Shown here piece after piece: positions 1 to 5,963 of a stretch of 9,163 bases of DNA. The notes beneath the pieces are model-generated. The model was not told the DNA's origin, did not search any database, and saw only the letters and a list, made by a program, of their open reading frames with translations. Every line of letters starts with the position of its first letter. Position 1 is the first letter of the stretch. The position numbers were made by a program, and so were the translations under genes. The DNA comes from Acidobacteriota bacterium (lineage in GTDB: Bacteria > Acidobacteriota > Terriglobia > Acidoferrales > 2-02-FULL-67-57): assembly GCA_016210895.1 (NCBI GenBank), contig JACQTG010000041.1:1-9163 (forward strand). Reading direction: 5' to 3'.

Positions 1-321
1 CGCGCCGACAATCTTGGCCTTGGGCGAGGCAGCCGCACGCCCGTGAAACCAGCTCCAGGCCAGCAGAAACGCCGCCACGGGCAACAAGGCCGCCGTATAG
101 CCAAGCGCCTGAAACAACAAATCAGCCGCATAGGCCCCGGCCACACCAATCCAGTTGTGCGCCAGCGACTCACCGGCTGCTTGCGGCGCGGCGACATTGA
201 ACGACGGATCGAGCGGGTCAAAACTGACCAGCGCCAGCGTCAACAACGCCGCCGCCACCAGCCAGAGAAATCCGATCAGCTCATTGAGGCGTTTGTTCTC
301 GCCTGGGGTGAGTAGATTCAT
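1..321 (-). CDS. ftsK: DNA translocase FtsK, N-terminal membrane part (cut by left edge)
   Basis: The first 107 residues of an FtsK/SpoIIIE-type translocase are visible; the rest lies beyond the left edge. FtsK sits in the inner membrane at the division septum and pumps DNA so that sister chromosomes separate before closure. A short cytoplasmic start (MNLLTPGENKRLNELIG) is followed by a hydrophobic segment at about residues 15-34, then the family-typical SFDPLDPSFN stretch (33-42), an amphipathic NWIGVAGAYAAD segment and a second hydrophobic segment at about 68-92. The order helix, S-x-D-P-x-D-P-S, N-x-x-G-x-x-G-A-x-x-A-D-x-L is what the FtsK 4TM region looks like. The ATG at 321 has GGGAGG (336-331 on this strand) 9 nt ahead. 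The motor and gamma domains are not in view, so identity rests on the membrane domain only. A terminator-like hairpin separates it from uppP, so it probably has its own promoter, but I see no convincing one in the 47 nt available. Confidence 0.85.
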   Translation of the reverse strand, partial: MNLLTPGENKRLNELIGFLWLVAAALLTLALVSFDPLDPSFNVAAPQAAGESLAHNWIGVAGAYAADLLFQALGYTAALLPVAAFLLAWSWFHGRAAASPKAKIVGA

Positions 322-368
322 CGCCACCACCCTCCCAATTTCGGCGGCGCCTGCCGAGCCCTCGCCCG

Positions 369-407
369 AAAAGCAAGACGGGGCGCAGCCTCGAGAACTG
401 CACCCCG
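369..407 (-). terminator. Rho-independent terminator after uppP
   Basis: Read on the minus strand, CGGGGTGCAG (407-398) pairs with CTGCGCCCCG (388-379) over ten positions, nine Watson-Crick and one G-U, around a 9-nt loop. It is followed at once by TCTTGCTTTT (378-369), a T-rich tail. The hairpin starts 19 nt after the uppP stop codon and ends about 47 nt before the ftsK start. This is where the rsmA-GNAT-uppP transcript would be expected to end. The tail is interrupted by C and G, so some read-through into ftsK is possible. Confidence 0.75.
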
Positions 408-425
408 ACACGGAACAGACAGCGG

Positions 426-1256
426 TTATCGTGCTTGGAGGAGCTCGAAAACCAGAATTATTATGCCTAAAACCACGCGATAGGCAACAAATATTTTCAG
501 TGTCCGCTGCCGTAAGTAGCGCAGCAAGAAAGCGATGGCGGCAAAGCCCGTGGCGGCGGAGACGAGAAAACCAACCGCTAGCTCCACCTGTGAGACGCCC
601 TCGGGGAGGCCGAAGACCGAAATTTCGGCAAACTTCTGTACCGCGGCGCCGGCAATGATGGGTGTGGCCAGCATAAAGGAGAATCGCGCCGCCGTTTCCC
701 GCTCCAAGCCGCGGAACATCCCCGCGGCTATGGTGATGCCGGCCCGCGACACCCCCGGCACGACCGCCAACGCCTGTGCCGTCCCCACGGTCAGGCTGTC
801 GCCCCAGCCAATCTCGTTCAGTTTTTTTGTCAGGCCGGGCATCTGGTCGGCTATCCACATCACCAACGCCACCAGCATCAACGCCGCCGCCACCAGCCGC
901 GGCGTCCGAAACCACGTCTCGGCATAGCTTTCGAGGAAATAACCTACCAGCGCGCCCGGAATCGTCGCAGCCGCCAGGAGAGAGAGTAAGCGACGTGGGT
1001 TCTCAATTCCACCCAACACCGCCAGTTCGCTCGCCCGACCCGTGAACAACGAGACTGCCAGTGCCGCCCAGGTGGGCGCGAAGTAGACCAACAGCGCCAC
1101 CAGCGTCCCCGCGTGCAAGGCCACGTCGTAGGTCAGCCCTGGATCGGGCCAGCCCAGCAGCCAGGGCACCAACACCAGATGCGCGGTCGAGCTGATGGGA
1201 AGGAATTCCGTGGCTCCCTGCACGATCGCCAGAACAATGGCCTGCCAGAGAGTCAT
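426..1256 (-). CDS. uppP: Undecaprenyl-diphosphatase UppP/BacA
   Basis: Integral membrane phosphatase that converts undecaprenyl diphosphate to the monophosphate, recycling the lipid carrier used for peptidoglycan and other surface polymers; overproduction is known to give bacitracin resistance. The protein is 276 aa, the usual family length, and almost wholly hydrophobic. The N-terminal signature is clear: Q13-G-A-T-E17-F-L-P-I-S-S-T-A-H26 matches the (E/Q)xxxE motif plus the SST-x-H loop. The second signature is PGVSRAGIT at 167-175, with R171 in the position of the essential arginine. Two small departures are visible: Q13 where E. coli has Glu (an allowed variant of the motif), and A172 where the consensus PGxSRSxxT has the second Ser. 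The ATG overlaps the upstream acetyltransferase stop codon (ATGA) and has only a weak Shine-Dalgarno sequence, so it is probably translated by coupling. It is the last gene before the hairpin at 369-407. Confidence 0.95.
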   Translation of the reverse strand: MTLWQAIVLAIVQGATEFLPISSTAHLVLVPWLLGWPDPGLTYDVALHAGTLVALLVYFAPTWAALAVSLFTGRASELAVLGGIENPRRLLSLLAAATIPGALVGYFLESYAETWFRTPRLVAAALMLVALVMWIADQMPGLTKKLNEIGWGDSLTVGTAQALAVVPGVSRAGITIAAGMFRGLERETAARFSFMLATPIIAGAAVQKFAEISVFGLPEGVSQVELAVGFLVSAATGFAAIAFLLRYLRQRTLKIFVAYRVVLGIIILVFELLQAR

Positions 1257-1711
1257 CGCACCGTGAGCCGCTCGAGTTCTTTTTCCATCACGTAGGCGTC
1301 AATCCGGTCGAGATAGTAGCGTGGGACGACGCGGCGCTGACGATAGCCGCTCTTCCGCCAGAAGGCAACCCCGGCTTCGTTGTCCACCGCGGTTTCGAGC
1401 CACACCTGCTGCACACCCTGCGCCGCCAGCCAGCGCTCGGCGTGTGCGAGGAGTGCCGTCCCCACTTGCCGTCGGCGATGGTCCGGAGCGACGTCGAGCG
1501 TGATGATGTGGCCGGCACCTCCGCGGTGGCAGGCCACCAAGGCGAAGCCGATCAGCCGCCCTTCCGCTTCGACGACAAATCCTTGTGTGCCTGGCTCGGC
1601 CAGAAATGCCCGCAAGGCATAGCGCGAATAGGCGATCCCCGGCGGGTAACAGCTCCGGTCCAGTTCGTACACCGCCTGGAAATCGACTGCCGCGTACTCT
1701 CGAATGCGCAT
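1253..1711 (-). CDS. GNAT-family N-acetyltransferase, RimI-like
   Basis: A 152-aa single-domain GNAT protein that transfers acetyl from acetyl-CoA to an amine. The pyrophosphate-binding motif A is R80-R-Q-V-G-T-A86, preceded by the strand IITLDVAPDHRR. The C-terminal part (N111 ... AFWRKSGY ... RYY ... DAYVMEKEL) follows the layout of RimI, the ribosomal protein S18 alanine N-acetyltransferase. E106 in WLET aligns with the RimI glutamate, but W118 stands where RimI has its catalytic Tyr, so the exact substrate is uncertain. I place the start at the ATG at 1711 because AGAGG (1721-1717) lies 5 nt before it; a GTG at 1717 would add two residues and overlap that site. It sits 8 nt after the rsmA stop and overlaps uppP by 4 nt. 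Co-transcription with a 16S rRNA methylase makes a ribosome-related role attractive, but this is inference. Confidence 0.85.
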   Translation of the reverse strand: MRIREYAAVDFQAVYELDRSCYPPGIAYSRYALRAFLAEPGTQGFVVEAEGRLIGFALVACHRGGAGHIITLDVAPDHRRRQVGTALLAHAERWLAAQGVQQVWLETAVDNEAGVAFWRKSGYRQRRVVPRYYLDRIDAYVMEKELERLTVR

Positions 1712-1716
1712 CCCCA

Positions 1717-1721
1717 CCTCT
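1717..1721 (-). promoter_or_regulatory. Ribosome binding site deciding the GNAT start
   Basis: AGAGG on the minus strand begins with the last two bases of the rsmA TAG stop codon and lies 5 nt before the ATG at 1711. It favours that ATG over the GTG at 1717, whose first base is the final G of this site. Because the site overlaps the rsmA stop, ribosomes finishing rsmA could re-start here. Confidence 0.55.
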
Positions 1722-2511
1722 ACGCCAGCCGGCGATGGAGGCTCAGCAACTCCAATACGGTGAGCTCTTCGGCCCGCGCCCGCAGGCTATGCCCTTCGGT
1801 TGCGAGCGCCTCGCGCAGTTGGCCGGCGGGAAAGGCGCGGCGCAGATTGTTGAACAGCGTCTTGCGCTTCTGGCGAAAACAGAGGCTCAGAAAACGGATG
1901 AAACGTCCGGCTTCATTCTCTGAAAGCCCGGCCCCGACGCCGGGCGGTGCCAACCGCACGAGGGCGGACTCAACCCGTGGCGGCGGCCGGAAGGCCCCGG
2001 AGGGAATCCGCAACAGGAGCTTGGGCTCAGTGTGGAACTGCGCCAGAGCCGACAAGTAGCCGTAGTCCCGCCGCCCGGGAGCCGCCACCAGACGTTCGGC
2101 CACCTCCCGCTGCATCAGGGCGAGAATATCTTTGAGGTGCGTAAGCGAATCGAACAGATGGGTGAGGATGGGCGAAGTGATGTAGTAGGGAAGATTGCCA
2201 TAGACGCGCAACCGCTGCCCGAGCTGTCCGGCCAACTCCACCAGCGACACCTTCAGGATGTCAGCGTGAATCACCTCAACCGTCGTGCTCGGTTCAAATC
2301 GTTGGCGCAGTTGGTCAACTAGGCGCGCGTCCGTCTCGACAGCCAGTACCTTCGCCGCCCGCGCGGCCAAGAGTTCCGTCATCTCGCCATGCCCGGCACC
2401 AATCTCGAGCCAGCAGTCTGACTGCTGGCAATCGAGCCGTTCGACAATGCGCTCGCGCACCCGGTTGTCAGCCAGGAAATGCTGCCCCAGTTTGGGTCGG
2501 CGGCGTTTCAC
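1720..2511 (-). CDS. rsmA: 16S rRNA (adenine(1518)-N6/adenine(1519)-N6)-dimethyltransferase RsmA
   Basis: SAM-dependent enzyme (KsgA) that dimethylates the two adjacent adenines in helix 45 of 16S rRNA late in small-subunit assembly; loss gives kasugamycin resistance. The 263-aa length is normal. Motifs in order: RPKLGQHFL (5-13), the SAM-binding motif EIGAGHGEMT (36-45), acidic E59 in VET, HADIL (82-86), the catalytic NLPYYIT (106-112), FRPPPRVES (174-182) and FRQKRKTLFNNL (212-223), with RAEELTVLELLSL at the C-terminal end. The start is GTG at 2511; no in-frame start codon lies close upstream and the protein begins just where the family does. The GTG has no visible Shine-Dalgarno sequence. 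A TACAAT hexamer 6 nt ahead raises the possibility of a leaderless message. It is the first gene of the minus-strand unit and is divergent from glgA. Confidence 0.96.
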   Translation of the reverse strand: MKRRRPKLGQHFLADNRVRERIVERLDCQQSDCWLEIGAGHGEMTELLAARAAKVLAVETDARLVDQLRQRFEPSTTVEVIHADILKVSLVELAGQLGQRLRVYGNLPYYITSPILTHLFDSLTHLKDILALMQREVAERLVAAPGRRDYGYLSALAQFHTEPKLLLRIPSGAFRPPPRVESALVRLAPPGVGAGLSENEAGRFIRFLSLCFRQKRKTLFNNLRRAFPAGQLREALATEGHSLRARAEELTVLELLSLHRRLA

Positions 2512-2517
2512 GTCGCC

Positions 2518-2523
2518 ATTGTA
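2518..2523 (-). promoter_or_regulatory. Possible -10 element for rsmA
   Basis: TACAAT on the minus strand matches the sigma-70 -10 consensus at five of six positions and ends 6 nt before the G of the rsmA GTG start. I see no -35 match at 16-18 bp (the sequence there is CCGCGC-like) and no extended -10. It is offered only because rsmA lacks a ribosome binding site and the spacing would place transcription start at or next to the start codon. Confidence 0.25.
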
Positions 2524-2565
2524 GTGTGTGCAGTAGGAAGGCGCGGCTGAATTTCACCCTCTCCT

Positions 2566-2579
2566 GCAGCCCGGGCTGC
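2566..2579. repeat. 14-bp perfect palindrome in the rsmA-glgA divergent region
   Basis: GCAGCCCGGGCTGC is its own reverse complement over all 14 bases. It ends 2 bp before the TTGACA -35 candidate of glgA and lies between the two divergent genes, the usual position of an operator. It has no T-rich tail and no loop, so a terminator is unlikely. In GC-rich DNA such palindromes can arise by chance. Confidence 0.45.
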
Positions 2580-2581
2580 GC

Positions 2582-2610
2582 TTGACAAGTCAGGGAGTGT
2601 CCAGTAGCGT
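2582..2610 (+). promoter_or_regulatory. Candidate sigma-70 promoter for glgA
   Basis: A perfect -35 box TTGACA (2582-2587) is followed after exactly 17 bp by TAGCGT (2605-2610), which keeps the three most conserved -10 positions (T, A and the last T). Transcription would start near 2617, leaving a leader of about 34 nt before the glgA ATG. The -35 box lies inside a short inverted repeat TGAC-AA-GTCA (2583-2592), and a 14-bp palindrome lies just upstream. Confidence 0.5.
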
Positions 2611-2641
2611 GGCCGGCGAAAGCTCGAGCTGCTGATGAGCC

Positions 2642-2645
2642 GGAG
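2642..2645 (+). promoter_or_regulatory. Ribosome binding site deciding the glgA start
   Basis: GGAG lies 5 nt before the ATG at 2651. An in-frame GTG at 2645 would add two residues (M-A), but its first base is the last base of this site, so the ATG is preferred. The resulting N-terminus MRILFVSPE also matches the usual start of the family. Confidence 0.6.
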
Positions 2646-2650
2646 TGGCG

Positions 2651-4105
2651 ATGAGAATCCTGTTCGTCTCGCCGGAGTGTGTTCCCTTTGCCAAGACGGG
2701 TGGCTTGGCCGACGTGGTCGGGGCACTGCCCAAAGTCCTCGTTCGGCGCGGCCATGAAGTCGCTGTCGTCCTCCCCCGCTACCGTGCGATGCAGCCGGGC
2801 AAGCCGCTCCTGCCCAGCCTGACGGTTATCCTCGGACGCCAGGCCCACTTTCCCTCCATTCAAGAAGGTCCTCCGCTCGACGGCGTCCACCACTTTTTCG
2901 TTGACTATCCGCCTTTCTTCGACCGCGAAGAGCTCTACACCGTGCGCGGAGAGGACTACCCCGACAACGGCGAGCGCTTCGCGCTCTTCACCCAGGCGGC
3001 GTTGGAAGCCGCCCGGCGCTTGTTCATCCCTGATGTAGTCCACTGCCACGAGTGGCAAAGTGCGCTCCTGCCGGTGCTCCTGCGAACGCAGCAGGCCGCT
3101 GACCCGTTGCTCGGGCGTGTCCCGGTCGTGCTGACGATTCATAACTTGGGCTACCAGGGGCTGTTCCCACCGGAAGTCTTGGACCGCATCGGCCTCCCCT
3201 GGAGCCTTTTCCACATGGAGGCGCTGGAGTTTTACGGCAAGGTAAATTTCTTGAAAGGCGGCATTGTCTTCGCCGACTCTCTGACCACGGTCAGCCGCAA
3301 GTATGCCCAGGAGATTCAGACGCCCGAGTACGGCCACGGGCTCGATGGCATCCTCCGCACCCGGAGCCAGCGTGTCACGGGGATTCTGAATGGCGTGGAC
3401 TACAGCGAGTGGAATCCGGAGACCGACAAGTTTCTGGTCGCCAACTACTCGGCATCGAAGCTGGGGGGAAAGCTTGACTGCAAGCGCGACCTGCTGGCGC
3501 AGTTCCAGCTTCCCACCAACGATCTCGAGAAGCCGGTCATTGGCATCGTGTCTCGTTTTGCCGCACAGAAAGGGTTTGACCTGATTGGCGAGGTGGCTGC
3601 CTCGTTGCTCCGAAACGATTTGTATCTGGTGGCCCTGGGCACGGGCGAGCCTCTCTACGAAGAGCTCTTTCGCAAGCTGGCGCGACGCTATCCGAAAAAA
3701 GTTGGCGTGCGCATTGCCTATGACAATGCCCTGGCACACAAGATTGAAGGTGGCGCCGACATGTTCCTGATGCCGTCGCGCTACGAACCCTGCGGTTTGA
3801 ACCAGATTTACAGCCTCAAGTACGGCACCGTGCCCGTGGTGCGCGCCACCGGTGGCCTCGACGATACCATCGAGCCCTACGACCCTCGCACCGATCGAGG
3901 CACGGGCTTCAAATTCAGCGAGTACGCCGGCCGGGCTTTGCTGGACTGCCTCCGCCAAGCCCTCCGCCTCTATACCACCAACCACCGGGCCTGGCAGAAG
4001 CTCATCCTCAACGGAATGCAGCAGGATTTCTCCTGGAACACCTCTGCCGTCGGCTACGAGAAGCTCTACCAAAGCGTCGCAGCCGAACGAAAAGCTGCAT
4101 CGTAG
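2651..4105 (+). CDS. glgA: Glycogen synthase (ADP-glucose), GT5 family
   Basis: Cytoplasmic retaining glycosyltransferase that adds glucose from ADP-glucose to the growing alpha-1,4-glucan. The 484 aa match the usual 475-490. The N-terminal Rossmann domain opens with MRILFVSPE and has the ADP-glucose-binding K15-T-G-G-L at its family position. VVHCHEWQSALLP (about 129-141), TIHNLGYQGLFP (162-173) and FLKGGIVFADSLTTVS (200-215) follow. The C-terminal GT-B half has GILNGVDYSEWNP, then IVSRFAAQKG (299-308, with the substrate-binding Arg and Lys), and the catalytic-region motif SRYE379-PCGLNQIYSLKYGT. VRATGGLDDTI and a full C-terminal helix complete it, so nothing looks truncated. A promoter candidate (2582-2610) precedes it. 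trxA follows after 56 nt with no terminator seen. No other glg gene is in view, so it is not within a full glycogen operon here. Confidence 0.96.
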   Translation: MRILFVSPECVPFAKTGGLADVVGALPKVLVRRGHEVAVVLPRYRAMQPGKPLLPSLTVILGRQAHFPSIQEGPPLDGVHHFFVDYPPFFDREELYTVRGEDYPDNGERFALFTQAALEAARRLFIPDVVHCHEWQSALLPVLLRTQQAADPLLGRVPVVLTIHNLGYQGLFPPEVLDRIGLPWSLFHMEALEFYGKVNFLKGGIVFADSLTTVSRKYAQEIQTPEYGHGLDGILRTRSQRVTGILNGVDYSEWNPETDKFLVANYSASKLGGKLDCKRDLLAQFQLPTNDLEKPVIGIVSRFAAQKGFDLIGEVAASLLRNDLYLVALGTGEPLYEELFRKLARRYPKKVGVRIAYDNALAHKIEGGADMFLMPSRYEPCGLNQIYSLKYGTVPVVRATGGLDDTIEPYDPRTDRGTGFKFSEYAGRALLDCLRQALRLYTTNHRAWQKLILNGMQQDFSWNTSAVGYEKLYQSVAAERKAAS

Positions 4106-4161
4106 AGCGGGGGAGTTTCATCTAGAATAGAGCGAGTTTTCTGACGTGTGGAGGAAGCTGA

Positions 4162-4491
4162 ATGGCCGAAAACATTCTGACGGTCAACGACGGCAATTTT
4201 GAGCAGGAAGTTCTGAAATCGGACATGCCGGTGCTGGTCGACTTTTGGGCGGAGTGGTGTGCCCCTTGCCGTGTGCTGGCGCCACGGGTGGAAGAGGTAG
4301 CTCGTGAGTATGTCGGCAAAGTGAAAGTCGCCAAACTGAACGTGGACGACAACACCGCCATCGCCAGCCGGTACAACATTCGCGGCATTCCGACGCTGCT
4401 ACTCTTCCGCGGCGGCGGCGTGAAGGGCCAGATCGTGGGGGCCGTCCCCAAGGAAGAGATCGAAAAATTGCTCGACGGGGCGCTCAGCTAG
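4162..4491 (+). CDS. trxA: Thioredoxin
   Basis: A 109-aa cytoplasmic thioredoxin that reduces protein disulfides and is recycled by thioredoxin reductase. The redox site is W32-C-A-P-C36, a common variant of WCGPC in which the first variable residue is Ala. The buried Asp (D27 in LVDFWA), its partner Lys (K58 in AKLNVDDN), the cis-proline P77 in GIPTLL and a late G93 in IVGA are all present. There is no signal peptide. GGAGGA (4150-4155) lies 6 nt before the ATG, a strong binding site. The 56-nt gap from glgA contains TAGAAT (4124-4129), a -10-like hexamer without a -35 partner, so a separate promoter is possible but unproven. After the stop there is only a 5-bp stem (GCGCT/AGCGC, 4480-4494) with no T tract. 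Confidence 0.95.
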   Translation: MAENILTVNDGNFEQEVLKSDMPVLVDFWAEWCAPCRVLAPRVEEVAREYVGKVKVAKLNVDDNTAIASRYNIRGIPTLLLFRGGGVKGQIVGAVPKEEIEKLLDGALS

Positions 4492-4520
4492 CGCTTCGGT
4501 CAGCAGCCGCGCGTCTCGCC

Positions 4521-4549
4521 TTGCGACCTTCCCCGGCAGCGCCTATCAT
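4521..4549 (+). promoter_or_regulatory. Candidate sigma-70 promoter for purA and the Moco block
   Basis: TTGCGA (4521-4526, four of six consensus) and TATCAT (4544-4549, five of six) are separated by exactly 17 bp. They sit in the only sizeable gap (about 156 nt) between trxA and purA. Transcription would start near 4556 and give a leader of about 90 nt. The -10 box is the core of an 11-bp inverted repeat. Confidence 0.5.
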
Positions 4550-4552
4550 AGG
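4542..4552. repeat. Inverted repeat over the purA -10 box
   Basis: CCTAT (4542-4546) and ATAGG (4548-4552) are perfect inverted copies around a single C, enclosing the candidate -10 hexamer TATCAT. A dimeric repressor site would fit here, but the half-sites are only 5 bp long and chance is not excluded. Confidence 0.35.
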
Positions 4553-4558
4553 AAAGTC

Positions 4559-4574
4559 CTGAGACTGAGCTGAG
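4559..4574 (+). repeat. Three CTGAG direct repeats in the purA leader
   Basis: CTGAG occurs at 4559-4563, 4565-4569 and 4570-4574, immediately after the expected transcription start of the purA block. The rest of the leader (4575-4647) holds a perfect 10-bp palindrome CGGGGCCCCG (4591-4600) but no recognised riboswitch and no clear Shine-Dalgarno sequence. The function of the repeats is unknown. Confidence 0.4.
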
Positions 4575-4647
4575 GTGTAACGAGCCTAGGCGGGGCCCCG
4601 TGTGTGTGCTCTGGGCCACGACTATGGGCAAACGGCTCTCGATCCCA

Positions 4648-5961
4648 ATGAACACACTGGTTGTCGTGGGTGCGCAGTGGGGCGATGAAGGCAAAGGCAA
4701 GGTGGTCGACTCTCTCGCGGCCAGCTTCGACGTTGTCGCCCGCTACCAGGGTGGCCACAATGCCGGCCATACCGTCGTGGTCGACGGGCGCAAGGTCATC
4801 CTCCAGCTCATCCCCTGCGGCATCCTCCGCCCGGACAAGTGGGCGGTCATCGGCAACGGTGTCGTTCTCGACCCGACCGCCTTGCTCAAGGAGCTCGACG
4901 CGCTGGCCGGCCTGGGGATTCGCGCGGAAGGTCGACTGTTCATCAGCAACCGCGCCCACCTGATTTTTCCTTTTCACCGTGAACTGGAGACCGCCGCGGA
5001 AAGCGCCCGCGGCGAGCAGAGAATCGGCACCACGTCCCGCGGTATTGGCCCCGCCTACGAAGATAAGATGGGGCGACACGGCCTGCGCGTCGGCGACCTG
5101 CTCGACTCGGAAGCCTTCGGGAAGAAGTTGTTCCGGCTACTCGAGGACAAGACCCGCATTGCGGAGCGTGTCTTCGGACGGAAACTGGCCGACTGTGACC
5201 CATTGGTCAAGCAATACCAGGGCTATGCCGAGCGCTTGACGCCGTTTATTTCCGATGTCTCGGTGCTTCTCGCCGAGGCGCGCGCTTCTGGAAAGAGGAT
5301 TCTTTGCGAAGGCGCCCAGGGCACAATGCTCGATGTGGATCACGGCACATATCCCTATGTAACCTCCTCGAGCGCAACCGCGGGCGGCGCCAGCACCGGA
5401 TTGGGCTTGCCGCCCACCGCGATTGATGCCGTCCTCGGCGTGACCAAGGCCTACACCACACGCGTCGGCAGCGGGCCCTTTGCCACCGAAGCTCGCGGCG
5501 CCGAGGCTGAAACATTGCGTGAGCGGGGCGACGAATACGGCGCCGTCACCGGCCGACCCCGCCGTTGCGGCTGGCTCGACTTGATGGTCTTGCGCTACAG
5601 CGCCCGCCTCAATGGCCTGGCCAGCCTCGCCGTGACCAAGATGGATGTCCTCGACCATCTGGCCGAAATCCCCGTCTGCGTCGGCTACCGCTATCGCGGC
5701 AGCGCGATCAAGGAGATACCGGCCGAAGCCGACCGCCTGGCGGAGGTCGAACCCATCTATGAGACCCGGCCCGGCTGGCAAACTTCCACCCGCGGCTTGA
5801 CTGCCTACGACCAGTTGCCCCCACGCGCGCGCGACTACCTCAAGTTCGTCGGCGATTCTCTCGGACTCGAAATCGGCTTCATCTCCACCGGCCCCGAGCG
5901 CAAGGAAACCATCATCGTCCCCGACTCCCAGTTCGCTTCCTGGCTCAATCGGCGAGGCTAG
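4648..5961 (+). CDS. purA: Adenylosuccinate synthetase
   Basis: Joins IMP and aspartate with GTP hydrolysis to make adenylosuccinate, the first committed step from IMP to AMP. From the ATG at 4648 the protein is 437 aa (family about 430) and starts MNTLVVVGAQWGDEGKGK, with catalytic D13 in the P-loop-like segment and catalytic H41 in GGHNAGHT. Further signatures: TSRGIGPAYEDK, the GAQGTMLDVDHGTYP segment, SSSATAGGASTGLG, TKAYTTRVGSGPFATE, GRPRRCGWLD and TKMDVLD; the C-terminal end is complete. In-frame starts at 4600 (GTG) and 4624 (ATG) would add 16 or 8 residues. I chose 4648 because the family begins there, but none of the three has a clear ribosome binding site, so the start is the weakest point. 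Its stop is 2 nt from moeA, and it appears to head the operon. Confidence 0.95.
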   Translation: MNTLVVVGAQWGDEGKGKVVDSLAASFDVVARYQGGHNAGHTVVVDGRKVILQLIPCGILRPDKWAVIGNGVVLDPTALLKELDALAGLGIRAEGRLFISNRAHLIFPFHRELETAAESARGEQRIGTTSRGIGPAYEDKMGRHGLRVGDLLDSEAFGKKLFRLLEDKTRIAERVFGRKLADCDPLVKQYQGYAERLTPFISDVSVLLAEARASGKRILCEGAQGTMLDVDHGTYPYVTSSSATAGGASTGLGLPPTAIDAVLGVTKAYTTRVGSGPFATEARGAEAETLRERGDEYGAVTGRPRRCGWLDLMVLRYSARLNGLASLAVTKMDVLDHLAEIPVCVGYRYRGSAIKEIPAEADRLAEVEPIYETRPGWQTSTRGLTAYDQLPPRARDYLKFVGDSLGLEIGFISTGPERKETIIVPDSQFASWLNRRG

Positions 5962-5963
5962 GC

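Noticed and set aside
43..658. Two open frames on the plus strand over ftsK and uppP
   Set aside because: Low-complexity Arg/Gln/Pro-rich products with no motif, opposite genes with clear family signatures on the minus strand.
244..898. A 20-nt identical sequence at 244-263 (ftsK) and 879-898 (uppP)
   Set aside because: Both copies encode the same L-V-A-A-A-L stretch of a membrane helix in the same frame, so shared codon choice explains the match better than a mobile or regulatory repeat.
2468..4072. Long open frame (534 codons) antisense to glgA
   Set aside because: It mirrors glgA codon bias in GC-rich DNA, has no recognisable domain, and overlaps a gene whose every motif is intact on the plus strand.
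4124..4129. TAGAAT as a -10 box for trxA
   Set aside because: No -35 match at 16-18 bp upstream and no extended -10, so not strong enough to list as a feature.
4480..4494. Stem GCGCT/AGCGC spanning the trxA stop codon, considered as a terminator
   Set aside because: Only 5 bp, partly in coding sequence and without a T-rich tail.
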